DNA of 64,000 bases from Bolinopsis microptera (Eukaryota > Ctenophora > Tentaculata > Lobata > Bolinopsidae): assembly GCF_026151205.1 (NCBI RefSeq), contig NC_087080.1, positions 5,932,797-5,996,796 on the forward strand. The letters are read 5' to 3'. The notes below the pieces were generated by a model, which worked only from the letters and a program-made list of their open reading frames with translations, searched no databases and was not told the DNA's origin. How positions within the stretch are numbered: the first letter of the stretch is position 1; each line of letters opens with the position of its first letter. This document shows positions 52,014-63,694 of the stretch, piece by piece. The position numbers and the translations under genes are program-made.

Positions 52014-53260
52014 CGTTTCGTGATTAGTAGTGAGTAACAGTGGCCAGTGCTGTATGATGTATCGTAAAAGGTCACGTGATATGACGTCATATCACGTGTT
52101 TTATGAAGCAAACTACAAGTTATGACTTATGGTGACATGAACTGAAATTTCTAAGACCGAACAAATTTTGTTCCCATCAACTAACTTGCTGACTGATGCT
52201 AGTTTCTCTTTAATGTTTCAACTTTTAATCCTTTAAACACACGAGTTAAATTATTACGACGGCGAATTCAGGATACTTAAATGCAATGCGATTCTTTAAT
52301 TGTCATTAACCACTTTTAGCAGTCGAAGTTGTCAAGTCATTTTATTCTAGACGTAGAATATCGCTTTAAAACTTAGAATGAATAACTAACAGTAAATAAA
52401 GTTTGCGCTTCTAACTATCATAGCGATCAATGATTTGGGGTGATTGGACAGTCTGATGAACGGTTAGCTTCGTAGAATGACATGATTGGTATTGGGAATG
52501 GGGTACCGATTTGAGGCTAGATTGAAATATGGTTTTAAGTTTAAATTGTTTTGGTGGGCTCTGGGAATAAAACGATTTTTTCGGCTTCTTTGATCTCTAT
52601 CCTTGGAATTGGATAGTGGATACATCGTTGTGTTCTTAAAAACGATTTTAAAATCGCAAATTAAGTTTGTCCTATGCTATGTAAGTTGTGACTTTAAAAT
52701 TATACGATTTTAGTTATTAAAATATTTCGATGCTGAAGTATGATTCCGTTTTGATGTTACTGTGATAATCAGTTAAATTTGTGTCATTATGATTTAATTT
52801 AACAGCTACATGATAATGTAATGAAATTAGTCGAAAATGTTTTATATTGTATTGTTGAATGACTAAGATATGATTTAAATTCAATTCTATCGTGAGAAAT
52901 ATTAATGAACTTTATTTTTGTTTCCTCAGCTGGTCTAGGAATTTTTATCGAATTGTGTTTTTCTGGGCTGTTCTCATTTTATAGTTCTGACTTTTGATCT
53001 CAAATTTGTCAAAACAATCCATTGATAAATCGAATTGACATCTAGTTTAACATTTGAACTTTCAAAAATAAAAAAGTTTCCAATCATATAACAATATTCA
53101 GGAATGTAATCTGATAACCAATCCATTTTAAATAATTAATTAACTAACGACTACTATAGGATAGCCACCGGGCAATGTGACCCTAACAGGACACCCCACT
53201 TCACAACGCGTACCAGAAGAGAACCACCCCTAGCTCGCACGCGACAACATGACGTGATAG
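52014..53260. other. Intergenic AP3M1-PAN2
   Basis: No coding exon. Near 52070 is gtcacgtgatatgacgtcat and then atcacgtg: a TGACGTCA between two CACGTG sites, symmetric. The rest is AT-rich 3'UTR/intergenic sequence. Confidence 0.5.
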
Positions 53261-56200
53261 ATGAGCGAGCGACTGTTTGGGTTCACGCGCAGTGAGCTGG
53301 TCGAGCACCACGGCTGGGTTTCTGACGTCGTCTTCGACAACCAGCAGGTACGCACGTGTGTGTGGCGCGAGCGCAGGTAGGAAGACGTGAACATTTTATT
53401 GCATGAGGATTACTCCAGCAGCGATATTATACTGCTACTCTCAATGACTATTCCTTAAGTTCAGACTTTAGCCTTGCTTTTGGTCAGCACACTGACTGAC
53501 TTCACGTTATTTTTTCACATCACGTGACCTATCACATGATCTCAGGAGTTAGTATGGGTAGCAGGACAGAAAGGTTATGTGACCAGCTACTATTCGTGTG
53601 GCTTACAACTCTACACTAAGTTCTTTGCTAATGACGAGGTTGTTCAGCTGATGCCTGTCCAGGCTGGCATACTCAGCTTGTCCTCCAACAGGCTCAACCT
53701 ACACACACGACAGGTAATCAGCTAATTACATAATTAGTCAGCTTCATGATTAATCAATTAACTATGTAATTAGTTTGAAAAACTGAATCCGGAAAACTCT
53801 CCTGTGCTGTGCAGTGTTCGACGTTTCAGTGCCATTAGCCATACAATATACAACCTTATAAAGTCATAACTAATCGCCTAATATCTTAACTAATTAGTCA
53901 CCACCACTTATCTTCAGGGGTTGTCCCAGCACTCGTTCACCTCTCCCAACATGACCAAGATGTGCTGCATGTGCACGAACTCTAACTCTAACGATGTTCT
54001 GATTGGTGGCCACACTAAACACGTGACTAAGTACGATCTGGGTAAACAGAAAGTGGTTAACGAGATCGTGCTGGGAGATGCTGGGTGTGTCATCATCAGA
54101 GAGACCACCAGTCTTTGTTGTTTTGGTGAGTAGAAGCAAGGGGTGGGTGGGTTGGTGGGGAGAGGGGATGCACTGACCACATCGGGGTGGTGAAGGGGGT
54201 GCACTGACCACATCGGTAATCGTTTTACTGAAGTTGATATTATGATAAGAAGATTATCAGGATATTGTGGCACGCCTTATCATACAATGTTAAACTGATA
54301 TTTCATGACGATAATGGCAGTGAAAAGTTAGAACTTTTTACTGGACGAAATAACTAAATAACTTGATAAAGAGTACACTGTACAGTTGCAGTGGTGCTCT
54401 TACTAAGTTTATAATGATACACTGGTGGTTTCAGTGTTCATTTGTTCAACGTATCAATCGTTTGAGACTGTTCTAGCTTCGCTGAATTTGTATTGAATTG
54501 GAGTTTACTTGTAACTGAATAAGATACGTGTACAATGTACAATGTACACACAATATTGTAATCTGTGAAAAACATGAACTCTTTCTGGATTTTATCAAAT
54601 TCCATAATTTACGTCATAACCAAAGTTAGTTTTCACTACATTCTAATACCGCTGATTCAGGTTGTCCTGATGGAGATATAGCCCTGTACGATAAGAACAC
54701 CTACAAGAAAGCCAGCAACATCCCCGCACATTCGGGCACCATCTCCGACTTTGACATCTGCGACAATCTCCTTGTATCCTGTGGGTTTGCGTCGCGCGGG
54801 AACGACATGTCCGTGAAGCGCTCACTGCTTGTGTACGATCTGCGCATGATGCGCAGCCTCAACGCAGTGCACTGCTCAATAGATCCGGTTCAGCTGAGGT
54901 TCATGCCCATGTACCACTCACAGGTGAAACTCATTTTAAACGTTTTTCTGCAAAAACGTCCATTCGTAACCTTTCACTATTGCCTTTTTTCAAAAGGGTG
55001 AAAAGGAAAAAATAGTTGTCAGTGGGATCGGACCGAAACGGTCCCAACTGGGATTCGAACTCAGGCCGACAAAACTTGAAGCTATTCTTTTAACAAGAAT
55101 CTCGTACCAGATTAGAGTCTTTACACCTCTCCCAGTACACAATTTAGCAGATACTCTAGTTCTAATGATTATCCTGAACTTGGCTAGTATATATGAAATA
55201 TTTGACATGGAGTTGTAGGGTGAGTTATGTGCCTCGCCGGGCTAAAGTAGTGGATGTCCTTGCTGTACGGCAAGTTAAACAAGGAACTGAAACTACTAGG
55301 TTCCGTACAGACTCAACTCTGCACCCATGTCAATATGTTCATTATATGCAAGCCTCTTGATTTATAACCAAGTAATTTTGTTCAGGTCCTGATCGCATCA
55401 CAGTCCGGGCAGTTCCAACAGCTGGAAGTAACAGCAACCCTTCCTCAGAACAAGTATTTGTTTGAGGTGGATTTAGCGGGTAGTTACTGTAATGCCATCG
55501 ACCTTTCCTCCACATCTAAAGCTCTAGGTTAGTGAAAGTGAAGTGAAAGTGAAAGTGAAAGTGAAGTGAAAGTGAAAGTGAAGTGAAAGATTGAGTCAGT
55601 GACCCAAGTGAAATCAAAGATGGCTTCAAAGATGCTGTAAGTGTAATGCCAATTTCAATGATTCTGAATCTAAGATTAACATCAACTACAAAACCATTTC
55701 CCCTTTTCAGCAATCGGAGACTCATCAGGAGTGTTACACTTACTAGCGTCTCAAGAAGGAACAGCTTTTAACTCCTTCTCACAACCCACATACTTCCCTA
55801 CAGAAAACATGCTCAACTTCCCCAAAGTCAATGTTAGTTTAAATGTTCTTACAGTTCAGTCAGTTTCTAGGTTTACAATTATTTTAAAAGGGACTCTGAA
55901 GTGTAGGCGGATTCGAAATTTAATCTAAATGGTAACATGGCGAGACTTCATCTTAGATGACGTCACATCTCATCACGTGACGTCACTTAAACTTTTATAA
56001 TCCTTCCGTTCAAGTAGTAACTTCTCTACAGATAGACGACTACAATTTCCCGCTGGCAACTGTCCCGATGCCTCACGCAACAGAGAGACTATTGAGCGAA
56101 TGGCCCCCAGAGTTCAACAGAACCGGAGATCGAAGGACAAAACCCATTGACCCTGAAATACTCCGCAATATGAAGATGGTAAAATTTTATCTTTCACTTT

Positions 56201-58273
56201 TTCTTATCTTTATTTACCTAAGTATCTTTATCTCTTTCTCTTCCCTCTTTTTGATAACATCAGTATGCCAGACCAGAGTCTGTTATATTTTAACCAATCT
56301 GCAAACATAAATAAAATCAGTTAACAATATAATAGTCTGGTGAATATTGACGTTATAAATTTCAGGTTGGGTTTGTCGGTGGCTACTCACCCAATCCGCA
56401 TAACATGTACAAGAACACTATACCATACGATCTAAACTTACAGCGGGTTGAAGAGCTGAAGAAGAGAGAGGAAGTTGTCACCAATATACCCAGGGTAACG
56501 TTATTTTTCACTTTCACTTTCACTTTGATTCCCAGAGCTTGTTCTACAGGACATAAAAGCTCTTTGGTACGGTTTCCATTCTAATATTGTATCGAAGTTT
56601 CCCCACGTGTTATAGCATAACTAAAGAATAAAGATCTAATTCCAATTTCTAGGTTTATCAGAGAATAGACGTAGATCCCACATCCCTGACGGACTCAGAA
56701 CTCCACAATTACAACAGAACTAAATTTAGCGTCTTCTACAACAACAAGGGGAATACTTACATCTGTACTGTCTTACAGGTAACATTTTGTGGCGTCACTG
56801 CATGAATATGACGTCACTAATCGTACCGCGTGACAGGTTATCGTTTGACATTAATACGTCTTAGCTAATAGTAATATTTAGAAAACAAACAAATACTATA
56901 GTACGAATTGAATTGGGTAATATTATGATCTATTTATGGCGTAATATATTCGATAATAAATTACTAACATTATTAAATATTTCAGATGCTGTATTACCTG
57001 GAGCCGATAGCACTAGCCCTTAAATCCCACATCTGCCAGAATACTGGATGCTTGGCTTGCGAGCTGGGGGTCCTCTTTTACACGCTTGATGTCTCTGATG
57101 ATAAGATCACTGACATCGACAGTTTTATTCAGGTATCTCCACTCAATCTTCACTGAATCTGACCCAAAAGACGACTGTTAATTAATTTGACGTTCACAAT
57201 TCACATTCTGATTTAATTTATTAAGATTAAAAATGATATAATTAGCAGTACATGGTTTTTACGTTCCTCCCTCCCCACAACACTCCCTCCGCAGGCGTTT
57301 GAGCAGCAGCCAGCAGCGAAGTACCAGGACTGGCAGCTGTACGAACGTCACCACGAGAAGAAGGATTACTTACAACTGCCCCAGAGTTTACTAACTTTCT
57401 TACTCAGACACCTGCACGAGGAGATACTGAGACCTCCCCAACCTACCAGCGCTATCTACCTTACTTTCGGCAGCAAGGTAAGAGGGCTGTGACGTCATGT
57501 CACGTGGTGTGTGACGTCATTTCACAAGGTGTGTGACGTCATGTCACTTGGTGTATGACGTCATGTCACTTGGTGTATGACGTTATGTCATGTCACATAA
57601 TTGGTATGGGGTTGCGAAAGCGCCCAAGTCAGAGTTTTTCATCTTACTCATCGAAAATCGCAAATTTAATCCGTGTTTTTAATTTTGTTCTAATAAAACG
57701 TCTCTACAAATAATTTGACCTAATTTGGACAGCGGTAAACACTATATTTGAATCAAATCACCCAGTTTTTGTTTCCCTCATATTCATATTATAGATGACG
57801 TGAGTTAACCATGTTCCGTGCTACATACCAATATTACAGGTAGGACACAGGACAACATGTGCCACGTGTCAACAGTCTTGGTACAATAAACCGAGCATCA
57901 ACCTCACCTACTCCCTCGATTATCCCAGAGAGGCTGGTGTCAAGATCACATTCGTTGACGTACGTTTATTTACTTTTAGTTAGTCGAAGATACGGTTTCA
58001 AGAAAGATTATCATGTCGAATTTTTAAATATTTATTTAATAATTATAAACATTTGGATACCCAAACTTCCTAAATGAGTGGAACTACCGAAGCTAAATTT
58101 GTAAAAAGATTAACATTAACGGTCACGTTTAACCTTTGTGCAGTTGTTAAAGAGGACGATGCAAGCAGAGAACACAACACGACACATCCTTTGTAACCGT
58201 TGTGGCAACTACACACCCTGTAGCGACAAGGCGGTACTCGAGTCTCTACCCTACATTTTACAGCTTAATTGTG
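53261..58273 (+). CDS. PAN2: PAN2 deadenylase subunit, 5' part (13 exons)
   Basis: Exons in phase: 53261-53347, 53546-53713, 53918-54125, 54661-54923, 55386-55527, 55711-55832, 56032-56178, 56366-56494, 56653-56778, 56986-57132, 57295-57477, 57840-57959, 58144-58273, giving 657 residues. PAN2 is the catalytic subunit of PAN2-PAN3, which begins poly(A) shortening in the cytoplasm. Seen: the N-terminal WD40 propeller (ELVWVAGQKGYVTSYY, SDFDICDNLLVSCGFASRGN, LLVYDLRMMRSLNAVHCSID), the PAN3-binding linker (PIDPEILRNMKMVGFVGGYS), and the inactive UCH-like domain with Cys pairs (HICQNTGCLACELGVLFYTL, TTCATCQQSW, ILCNRCGNYTPC). Exon 13 ends mid-codon at a good donor (gtaagt), so the gene should continue, but no exon for the rest of the UCH domain or the DEDD exonuclease was found before the opposite-strand ShKT gene. 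The first ATG follows an in-frame-unrelated TAG, and the start is taken from the propeller alignment. Confidence 0.93.
55020..55140 (-). repeat. tRNA-like promoter fragment, possible SINE head
   Basis: On the minus strand ctgagttcgaatcccag looks like a tRNA T arm/B box, and attcttgttaaaagaat upstream could form an anticodon-type stem. The acceptor ends do not pair and the A box is poor, so it is not called a tRNA gene. It lies in PAN2 intron 4, beside the dispersed repeat at 55182. Confidence 0.35.
55182..55368. repeat. Dispersed repeat, copy 2
   Basis: The partner of 12090-12275, same orientation, about 93% alike by eye (for example taggttccgtacagactcaa shared exactly). It sits just before the branch/acceptor region of PAN2 exon 5. 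Confidence 0.85.
57490..57600. repeat. 22-bp minisatellite carrying CRE sites, PAN2 intron 11
   Basis: TGACGTCA at 57490, 57512, 57534 and 57556 (period 22), plus TGACGTTA at 57578. Unit: tgacgtcatgtcacttggtg and two more bases. It begins 12 bases inside the intron. Confidence 0.9.
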
Positions 58274-59407
58274 GTAAGTTATTATATTTTGTGTACATAA
58301 TAACATGATTATTTTCAGAATTTAGCAGAAATGTGTAATAATTTTTCACCTTATGAAATTCATCTCGGCAGAATTTAGCTAAGGATATTTGACTAACTGA
58401 TGGGAAAAGAGCAAGTGACATTATGAAATCCTAGCTTACTTTTAAAATTGCCCCTAATCATGGTATAATCAACTGAGTCGAATGTTAACAAATTACAATT
58501 AACTTATTAAATTTATAATTGTGAATTGTGACGCTCCAGTTAATGGCCATTAAAAGCCGACACTGGTCGACTCTACATTATTAAAAGCGTATCACCTAGA
58601 GATATGTACGTTGTTTCATGACATGTGTATGATAACCAATTGTCTTATGTTTATAACCTGGGTTATCTCGGGGCAGAGTAATCACTTTACAACAGCTGTT
58701 TAGTGTTTATACGGATACTCGCTTTGATAAACATCGGTTTAAACGGAAGTACTCTCAGCTATTCCATCCAGTCCCTCATGGAGAGGCATGCTAGCTATAT
58801 AAACGGCGATTATAAACCACAGAAGGATCTCCGTTCATATCCGGCTACACTAGCTAGAGTTTAACTCTCACGCTTCCCCATGATGACGTCATAATGGTGC
58901 AAAAGGTTACAAACAGTTCCTTGAGTTTTAAATTTAGGTGATATGTGTAATGTGTGAGCTATATCAGCTCTGCACAAATCAAAAAATCGATGAATTTTTC
59001 AAACAATCTTTCTAAATGAGTGGTTTTAAAATAAATTCCCAATATACAGGTAAACGTTAAGAAAAAATAGCAGTATTACCTCAATCCAATGCTTTTAAAT
59101 AGAATGAATGGTAATTTGAGTATCGAATAACAATGTCTCAATGGCGCAAATTTACAATGAAATTAAGTGAGCAACATTATTAAATAAATGTGTGTTACAC
59201 TTAATATTTAGGAAATCAACCGTTTACACAATTCGATGAGTATTGCAGGAGATTTTCAACGTTCAAACAAAGAATAATTATCATTCGCATTGTAAAGACA
59301 ACATCACAACATGATAGATAAAGGGGATAAAGTATTTTTCATTGCAGAGGCATTTTAAAAATATGATCGGCTCACGCTTGGAATTATAGGTTATCATTTT
59401 AATCATG
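58274..59407. other. Between PAN2 exon 13 and the ShKT gene 3' end
   Basis: No exon for the missing PAN2 C-terminus was recognised. It may be the start of a long PAN2 intron that holds the oppositely oriented ShKT gene. Confidence 0.4.
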
Positions 59408-62400
59408 TTAATACGACATGAAGTAAATAATCATAATTATATTCATAGTTACGGAATCTGTATAGTAAGGTTGTGTTCCAAATCCGGATGAAATTGCTGT
59501 TCCGTTAGATTTGTTCTCGTCCTCCGTTTCCTCTTCTACCTCCGTTTCCTCTTCTACCTCCGTTTCCTCTTCTATCTCCGTTTCCTCTTCTATCTCCGTT
59601 TCCTCTTCTACATCTGTTTCCTCTTCTACATTCGTTTCCTCTTCTACCTCCGTTTCCTCTTCTATAGTTGTTTCCTCTTCTACCTCCGTTTCCTCTTTTA
59701 CATTATTTTCCTCTTCTACCTCCGTTTCCTCTTCTACCTCCGTTTCCTCTTCTACATTATTTTCCTCTTCTACATTCGTTTCCTCTTCTACCTCCGTTTC
59801 CTCTTCTATAGTTGTTTCCTCTTCTACCTCCGTTTCCTCTTTTACATTATTTTCCTCTTCTACATTCGTTTCCTCTTCTACCTCCGTTTCCTCTTCTATA
59901 GTTGTTTCCTCTTCTACCTCCGTTTCCTCTTTTACATTATTTTCCTCTTCTACATTCGTTTCCTCTTCTACCTCCGTTTCCTCTTTTACATTATTTTCCT
60001 CTTCTACCTCCGTTTCCTCTTCTACCTCCGTTTCCTCTTCTACCTCCGTTTCCTCTTCTACATTCGTTTCCTCTTCTACCTCCGTTTCCTCTTCTATAGT
60101 TGTTTCCTCTTCTACCTCCGTTTCCTCTTTTACATTATTTTCCTCTTCTACATTCGTTTCCTCTTCTACCTCCGTTTCCTCTTCTATAGTTGTTTCCTCT
60201 TCTACCTCCGTTTCCTCTTCTACCTCCGTTTCCTCTTCTATAGTTGTTTCCTCTTCTACCTCCGTTTCCTCTTCTACATTCTTTTCCTCTTCTACCTCTG
60301 TTTCCTCTTCTACCTCCGTTTCCTCTTCTACCTCCGTTTCCTCTTCCACATACATTTCCTCCTCTACATTCGTTTCCTCTTCTACCTCCGTTTCCTCTTC
60401 TACCTCCGTTTCCTCTTGATCTTCTACATACGTTTCCTCTTCTACAATCGTTTCCTCTTCTACCTCCGTGTCCTCTTCTACCTCCATTTCCTCTTCTACC
60501 TCCGTCTCATCTTCATCTTTCTCCACTTCACAAAATCCACAAGATTTTGCGCAATTAACTGTCATAGACTCATAGTGTTCGCTACCTGTGGATTATTTGG
60601 ACATTAGGATTTGAGCAAGACTTTGGATGTAAATTGCAGGAAAGAAAATCCTTTTTATCGCACTCAAATAAGCTCTTTCATTCAAATTTCTGATTGTTTC
60701 TGAATAGACGCAGTGGAGACAGATTCTAATGGAAATAAATAGCTGAATAACGTATCGACATTTCTACGTCATACTCATATTCTGAAATAGTATTAATTCA
60801 ATTATAACGATCAATATGTACATGATTAAAAATTTGACGACGAAATTTATTTCAAACAAAATATATAACTGTAAAATAGTTATCCACTGTAAAACAGTGG
60901 ATTTTACAGTGGATAACTATTTTACAGTCATATATTTTGTTTGAAATAAATTTCGTCGTCAAATTTTTAATGTACATATTGATCGCTATAATTGAATTAA
61001 TACTATTTCAGAATATGTATTCGACGTAGAAATGTCGATACGTTATTCAGCTATTTATTTCCATTAGAATCTGTCTTCACTGAGTCTATTCGGAAACAAT
61101 CAGAAATTTGAATGAAAGAACTATCAAATCATGAGACTCAATAACACTACACGAATCCACCAGATTACTCAAATAAGCAATGTTTGTTACATATTGTACC
61201 TGAATCGCAGTATCCATTAGACATCCAACTCGCGCAGTTTCCAGCATGTTCAGAATTGTCTGCACAACCTGTGGATGTTTGAAAGGTCTTTTGATATCTA
61301 AAAACCACAAGCGTCACGACGAAAATATTTTCCGTTTATTTATAAGAAAGGCATCATGTAGCCGGTGGGCCCGACATGATACGACATATCTCGACACGTC
61401 GGGGTTTGTCGGGGTTTGTCGGGATTCGTTAATAATGGATGAAAAGTGATAAGAAGTTGCTTAAAGAAGATTGATCAATGGCAGTCACGGGCTGTTGATT
61501 TTTTTTTTAAATTTTTATTTACGTATTTATTTATTTATTTATTTAAAACTTTTAAAAATAAATAATAATAAACAGAGGCCTCATGTAGCCGGTGGGCCCG
61601 ACATGATACGACATATCTCGACACGTCGGGGTTTGTCGGGGTTTGTCGAGCCTGGAGGCTACATGTTGCCTTAAGAAGCGATTGCAAAAACAAATAATTT
61701 CTGCCATATTGTTCAAAGTTTAGTCTTGAAGTCTTAGTAATCTTACCATCTCCAACCTCCTTCACTTGACAAAAGCCACAAGTCTTAGCGCAATTAAAAA
61801 GCATTCCTCCATAGTGTTCACTACCTGTAGATTGTAGTTACGTTTATTGACAATGTTTTTAATGCAATATTAAGGGGGCCGGGGGGGGGTCTTCATCAAA
61901 ATTCTCTCGAAATCGACTTTATAGTTGTTTCTGATAGAGGGGAGTGATATCTATCAGCTGCTTTTGGTCCCATGGAAAAATATTGTTCCTAGCCGAAATT
62001 ATCGCTGGTCAAAGGTCAGCGCTTATGTGTAATTGTATTGTGCGAGCGATTTTCAATCGCGCGTTCTGAAAATCGAGTCTAAAAATCTATCTTCTCCTAC
62101 ATTTTTTGAGCAATCACCCTCAAACTTTTAGGATATGTTCTTTGGATCAGTAAGAAGAGAACTCTAGAGCCAGAATTTTGAGATAGGCCTTTAAAGATTT
62201 TTAATCCGATTTTGAAATTCTTGGACCTCTAAAAATTAAGGTCCAAGAATTTCAAAATCGAATTAAAAATCTTTAAAGGCCTATCTCAAAATTCTGGCTC
62301 TAGAGTTCTCTTCTTACTGATCCTAAGAACATATCCTGAAAGTTTGAGGGTGATTGCTCAAAAAATGTAGGAGAAGATAGATTTTTAGACTCGATTTTCA

Positions 62401-63694
62401 GAACCCGCGATTGAAAATCGCTCGCGCAATACAATTACACATAAGCGCTGACCTTTGACCAGCGATAATTTCGGCTAGGAACAATATTTTTCCATGGGAC
62501 CAAAAGCAACTGATAGATATCACTCCCCTCTATCAGAAACAACTATAAAGTCGATTTCGAGAGAATTTTGATGAAGACCCCCCCCCCCCCCGGCCCCCTT
62601 AACGGATAGAATAATTAACTTGGAATTAAAACGACCTATTTTCAATATTTGGGATATATTAGCTAGTATAGAATTTGGTAATGTAGTTAAAATCACCTGA
62701 ATCACAGTATCCAGCAGCCATCCAACCTGCACAACTTGCGGCATGTTCAGATTTGTCTGCACAATCTGTGGATGTTTTAAAGAGTATTCTGATGAATAAA
62801 TACCTCCAGCTTCATTATTATTAAAATTTTAAACATTAAGTTAATCAGAATCCATTCAAAAATTAGATAATTTCTACGATTTTGTAAGTGCAAGGAATTT
62901 TTGAACCAAATTGTGAATTTGTAATTTATTACCTTCTTCTTCCTCCACTTCACAAAGGCCGCACGTCATCGGGCAATTAGCGATCATAAACTCATAGTGT
63001 TCACTTCCTGTGGATCATTTGGGTTTTCAGATCGCAGCAAAACTTTTGATATAAAATGCGATAAAAGAAAATCATTAATCATTCAACCCTATTGCCCTTT
63101 TACTCCTCAGCTTTCGGTCAAATGGGCATGTGCATCAATGGGCATATATGCATCTTTAAGCCTTAAGAACAGCTGAAACTTGAGTTATTATGAAAATCGT
63201 GTTCTCCGTGGCCGTCCTCTAATAAGCAAGTACAGCTATATTTCAGTTCAATAGAGTATAATATCAGAAATTATTATTTTTGGCCAAAATTTTACCAAAA
63301 AATGATGAAAATGATGCCCATTTTGGCTATTTCTTTTGTACCTTGATCACAAAATCCAGTAGACAGCCAACCTGCGCAGCTTTCAGCATGTTCGGATTTG
63401 TCTTCACAACCTGCTGTAATATAAGGGTAGTTTAATTGACAATATTAATTTAAAAAATGGCTGTTCAGTGTGACGCAAGCAACCAAGCAATTATGCTTTC
63501 TAGATAAAGATACAAATAATGTTGATACGATAAGAAATGAAAGATTGCACAAACTTAAACCTACGGTATTGTAAGTGCAAGGAATTTTTGAACCTAATTC
63601 TTAATTTGTAATTTATTACCTTCTTCTTCCTCCACTTCACAAAGGCCACACGTCATCGGGCAATTAGCGATCATAAACTCATAGTGTTCACTTC
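59408..63694 (-). CDS. Multi-ShKT secreted protein with long acidic repeat (5' end beyond window)
   Basis: Minus-strand exons: 63694-63620, 63410-63342, 63007-62933, 62765-62697, 61824-61747, 61268-61200, 60585-59408, all joined in the same phase (g|gt). Each ShKT domain is split into two exons: a first half of the type C-x-D-x-SEHA-x2-C-A-x-W-x4-G-[FY]-C-D-x-G, and a second half SEHY-x2-M-x2-NC-x2-[TS]CG-x-C. Three whole domains and one second half are in the window. ShKT is a six-Cys extracellular fold found in cnidarian and worm matrix, mucus and enzyme-associated proteins, and in channel-blocking peptides. Presence of the fold does not by itself imply toxicity. The last exon continues into about 55 EVEEET-like hexapeptides, then GTQPYYTDS and a short hydrophobic end (MNIIMIIYFMSY). 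The signal peptide is not in view. Confidence 0.85.
59515..60515 (-). repeat. 18-bp coding minisatellite (EVEEET)n
   Basis: About 55 units of tcttctacctccgtttcc (plus strand), read on the minus strand as E-V-E-E-E-T, with variants NVEEEN, TIEEET, NVKEET and YVEEE. Variants recur in blocks (ETTIEEETEVEEETNVEEEN), indicating higher-order duplication. One aspartate/glutamine break (EDQEE) disrupts the register near 60419. The long Ser-rich plus-strand frame here is a shadow. Confidence 0.95.
60675..61118. repeat. 444-bp near-perfect palindrome
   Basis: Arms of about 220 bases, starting ctttcattcaaatttctgat and ending atcagaaatttgaatgaaag, centred at about 60897 (ccactgtaaaacagtgg). Only scattered mismatches. 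It lies in the last intron of the ShKT gene. There is no ORF and no clear target duplication. Confidence 0.93.
61355..61648. repeat. Pair of about 67-bp direct repeats
   Basis: catgtagccggtgggcccga through gtcggggtttgtcggggttt occurs at about 61355-61421 and 61582-61648, same orientation, 227 bases apart. Each carries tandem gtcggggttt. Confidence 0.9.
61870..62602. mobile_element. 733-bp foldback element with TTAA ends
   Basis: TTAAgggggccggggggggg at the left and its complement ending ccccttaa at the right. Arms of about 355 bases match nearly perfectly around the centre tggacctctaaaaattaagg plus tcca. It lies in the ShKT gene intron between exons 62697-62765 and 61747-61824. TTAA at both ends recalls piggyBac-type target sites, but there is no transposase. 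Confidence 0.9.

Noticed and set aside
55020..55140. tRNA gene on the minus strand
   Set aside because: T-arm-like sequence is present but acceptor stems do not pair and the A box is poor.
59511..60419. 302-residue Ser/Val-rich plus-strand frame
   Set aside because: Mirror frame of the EVEEET repeat, whose minus-strand exon has splice sites and a ShKT half-domain.
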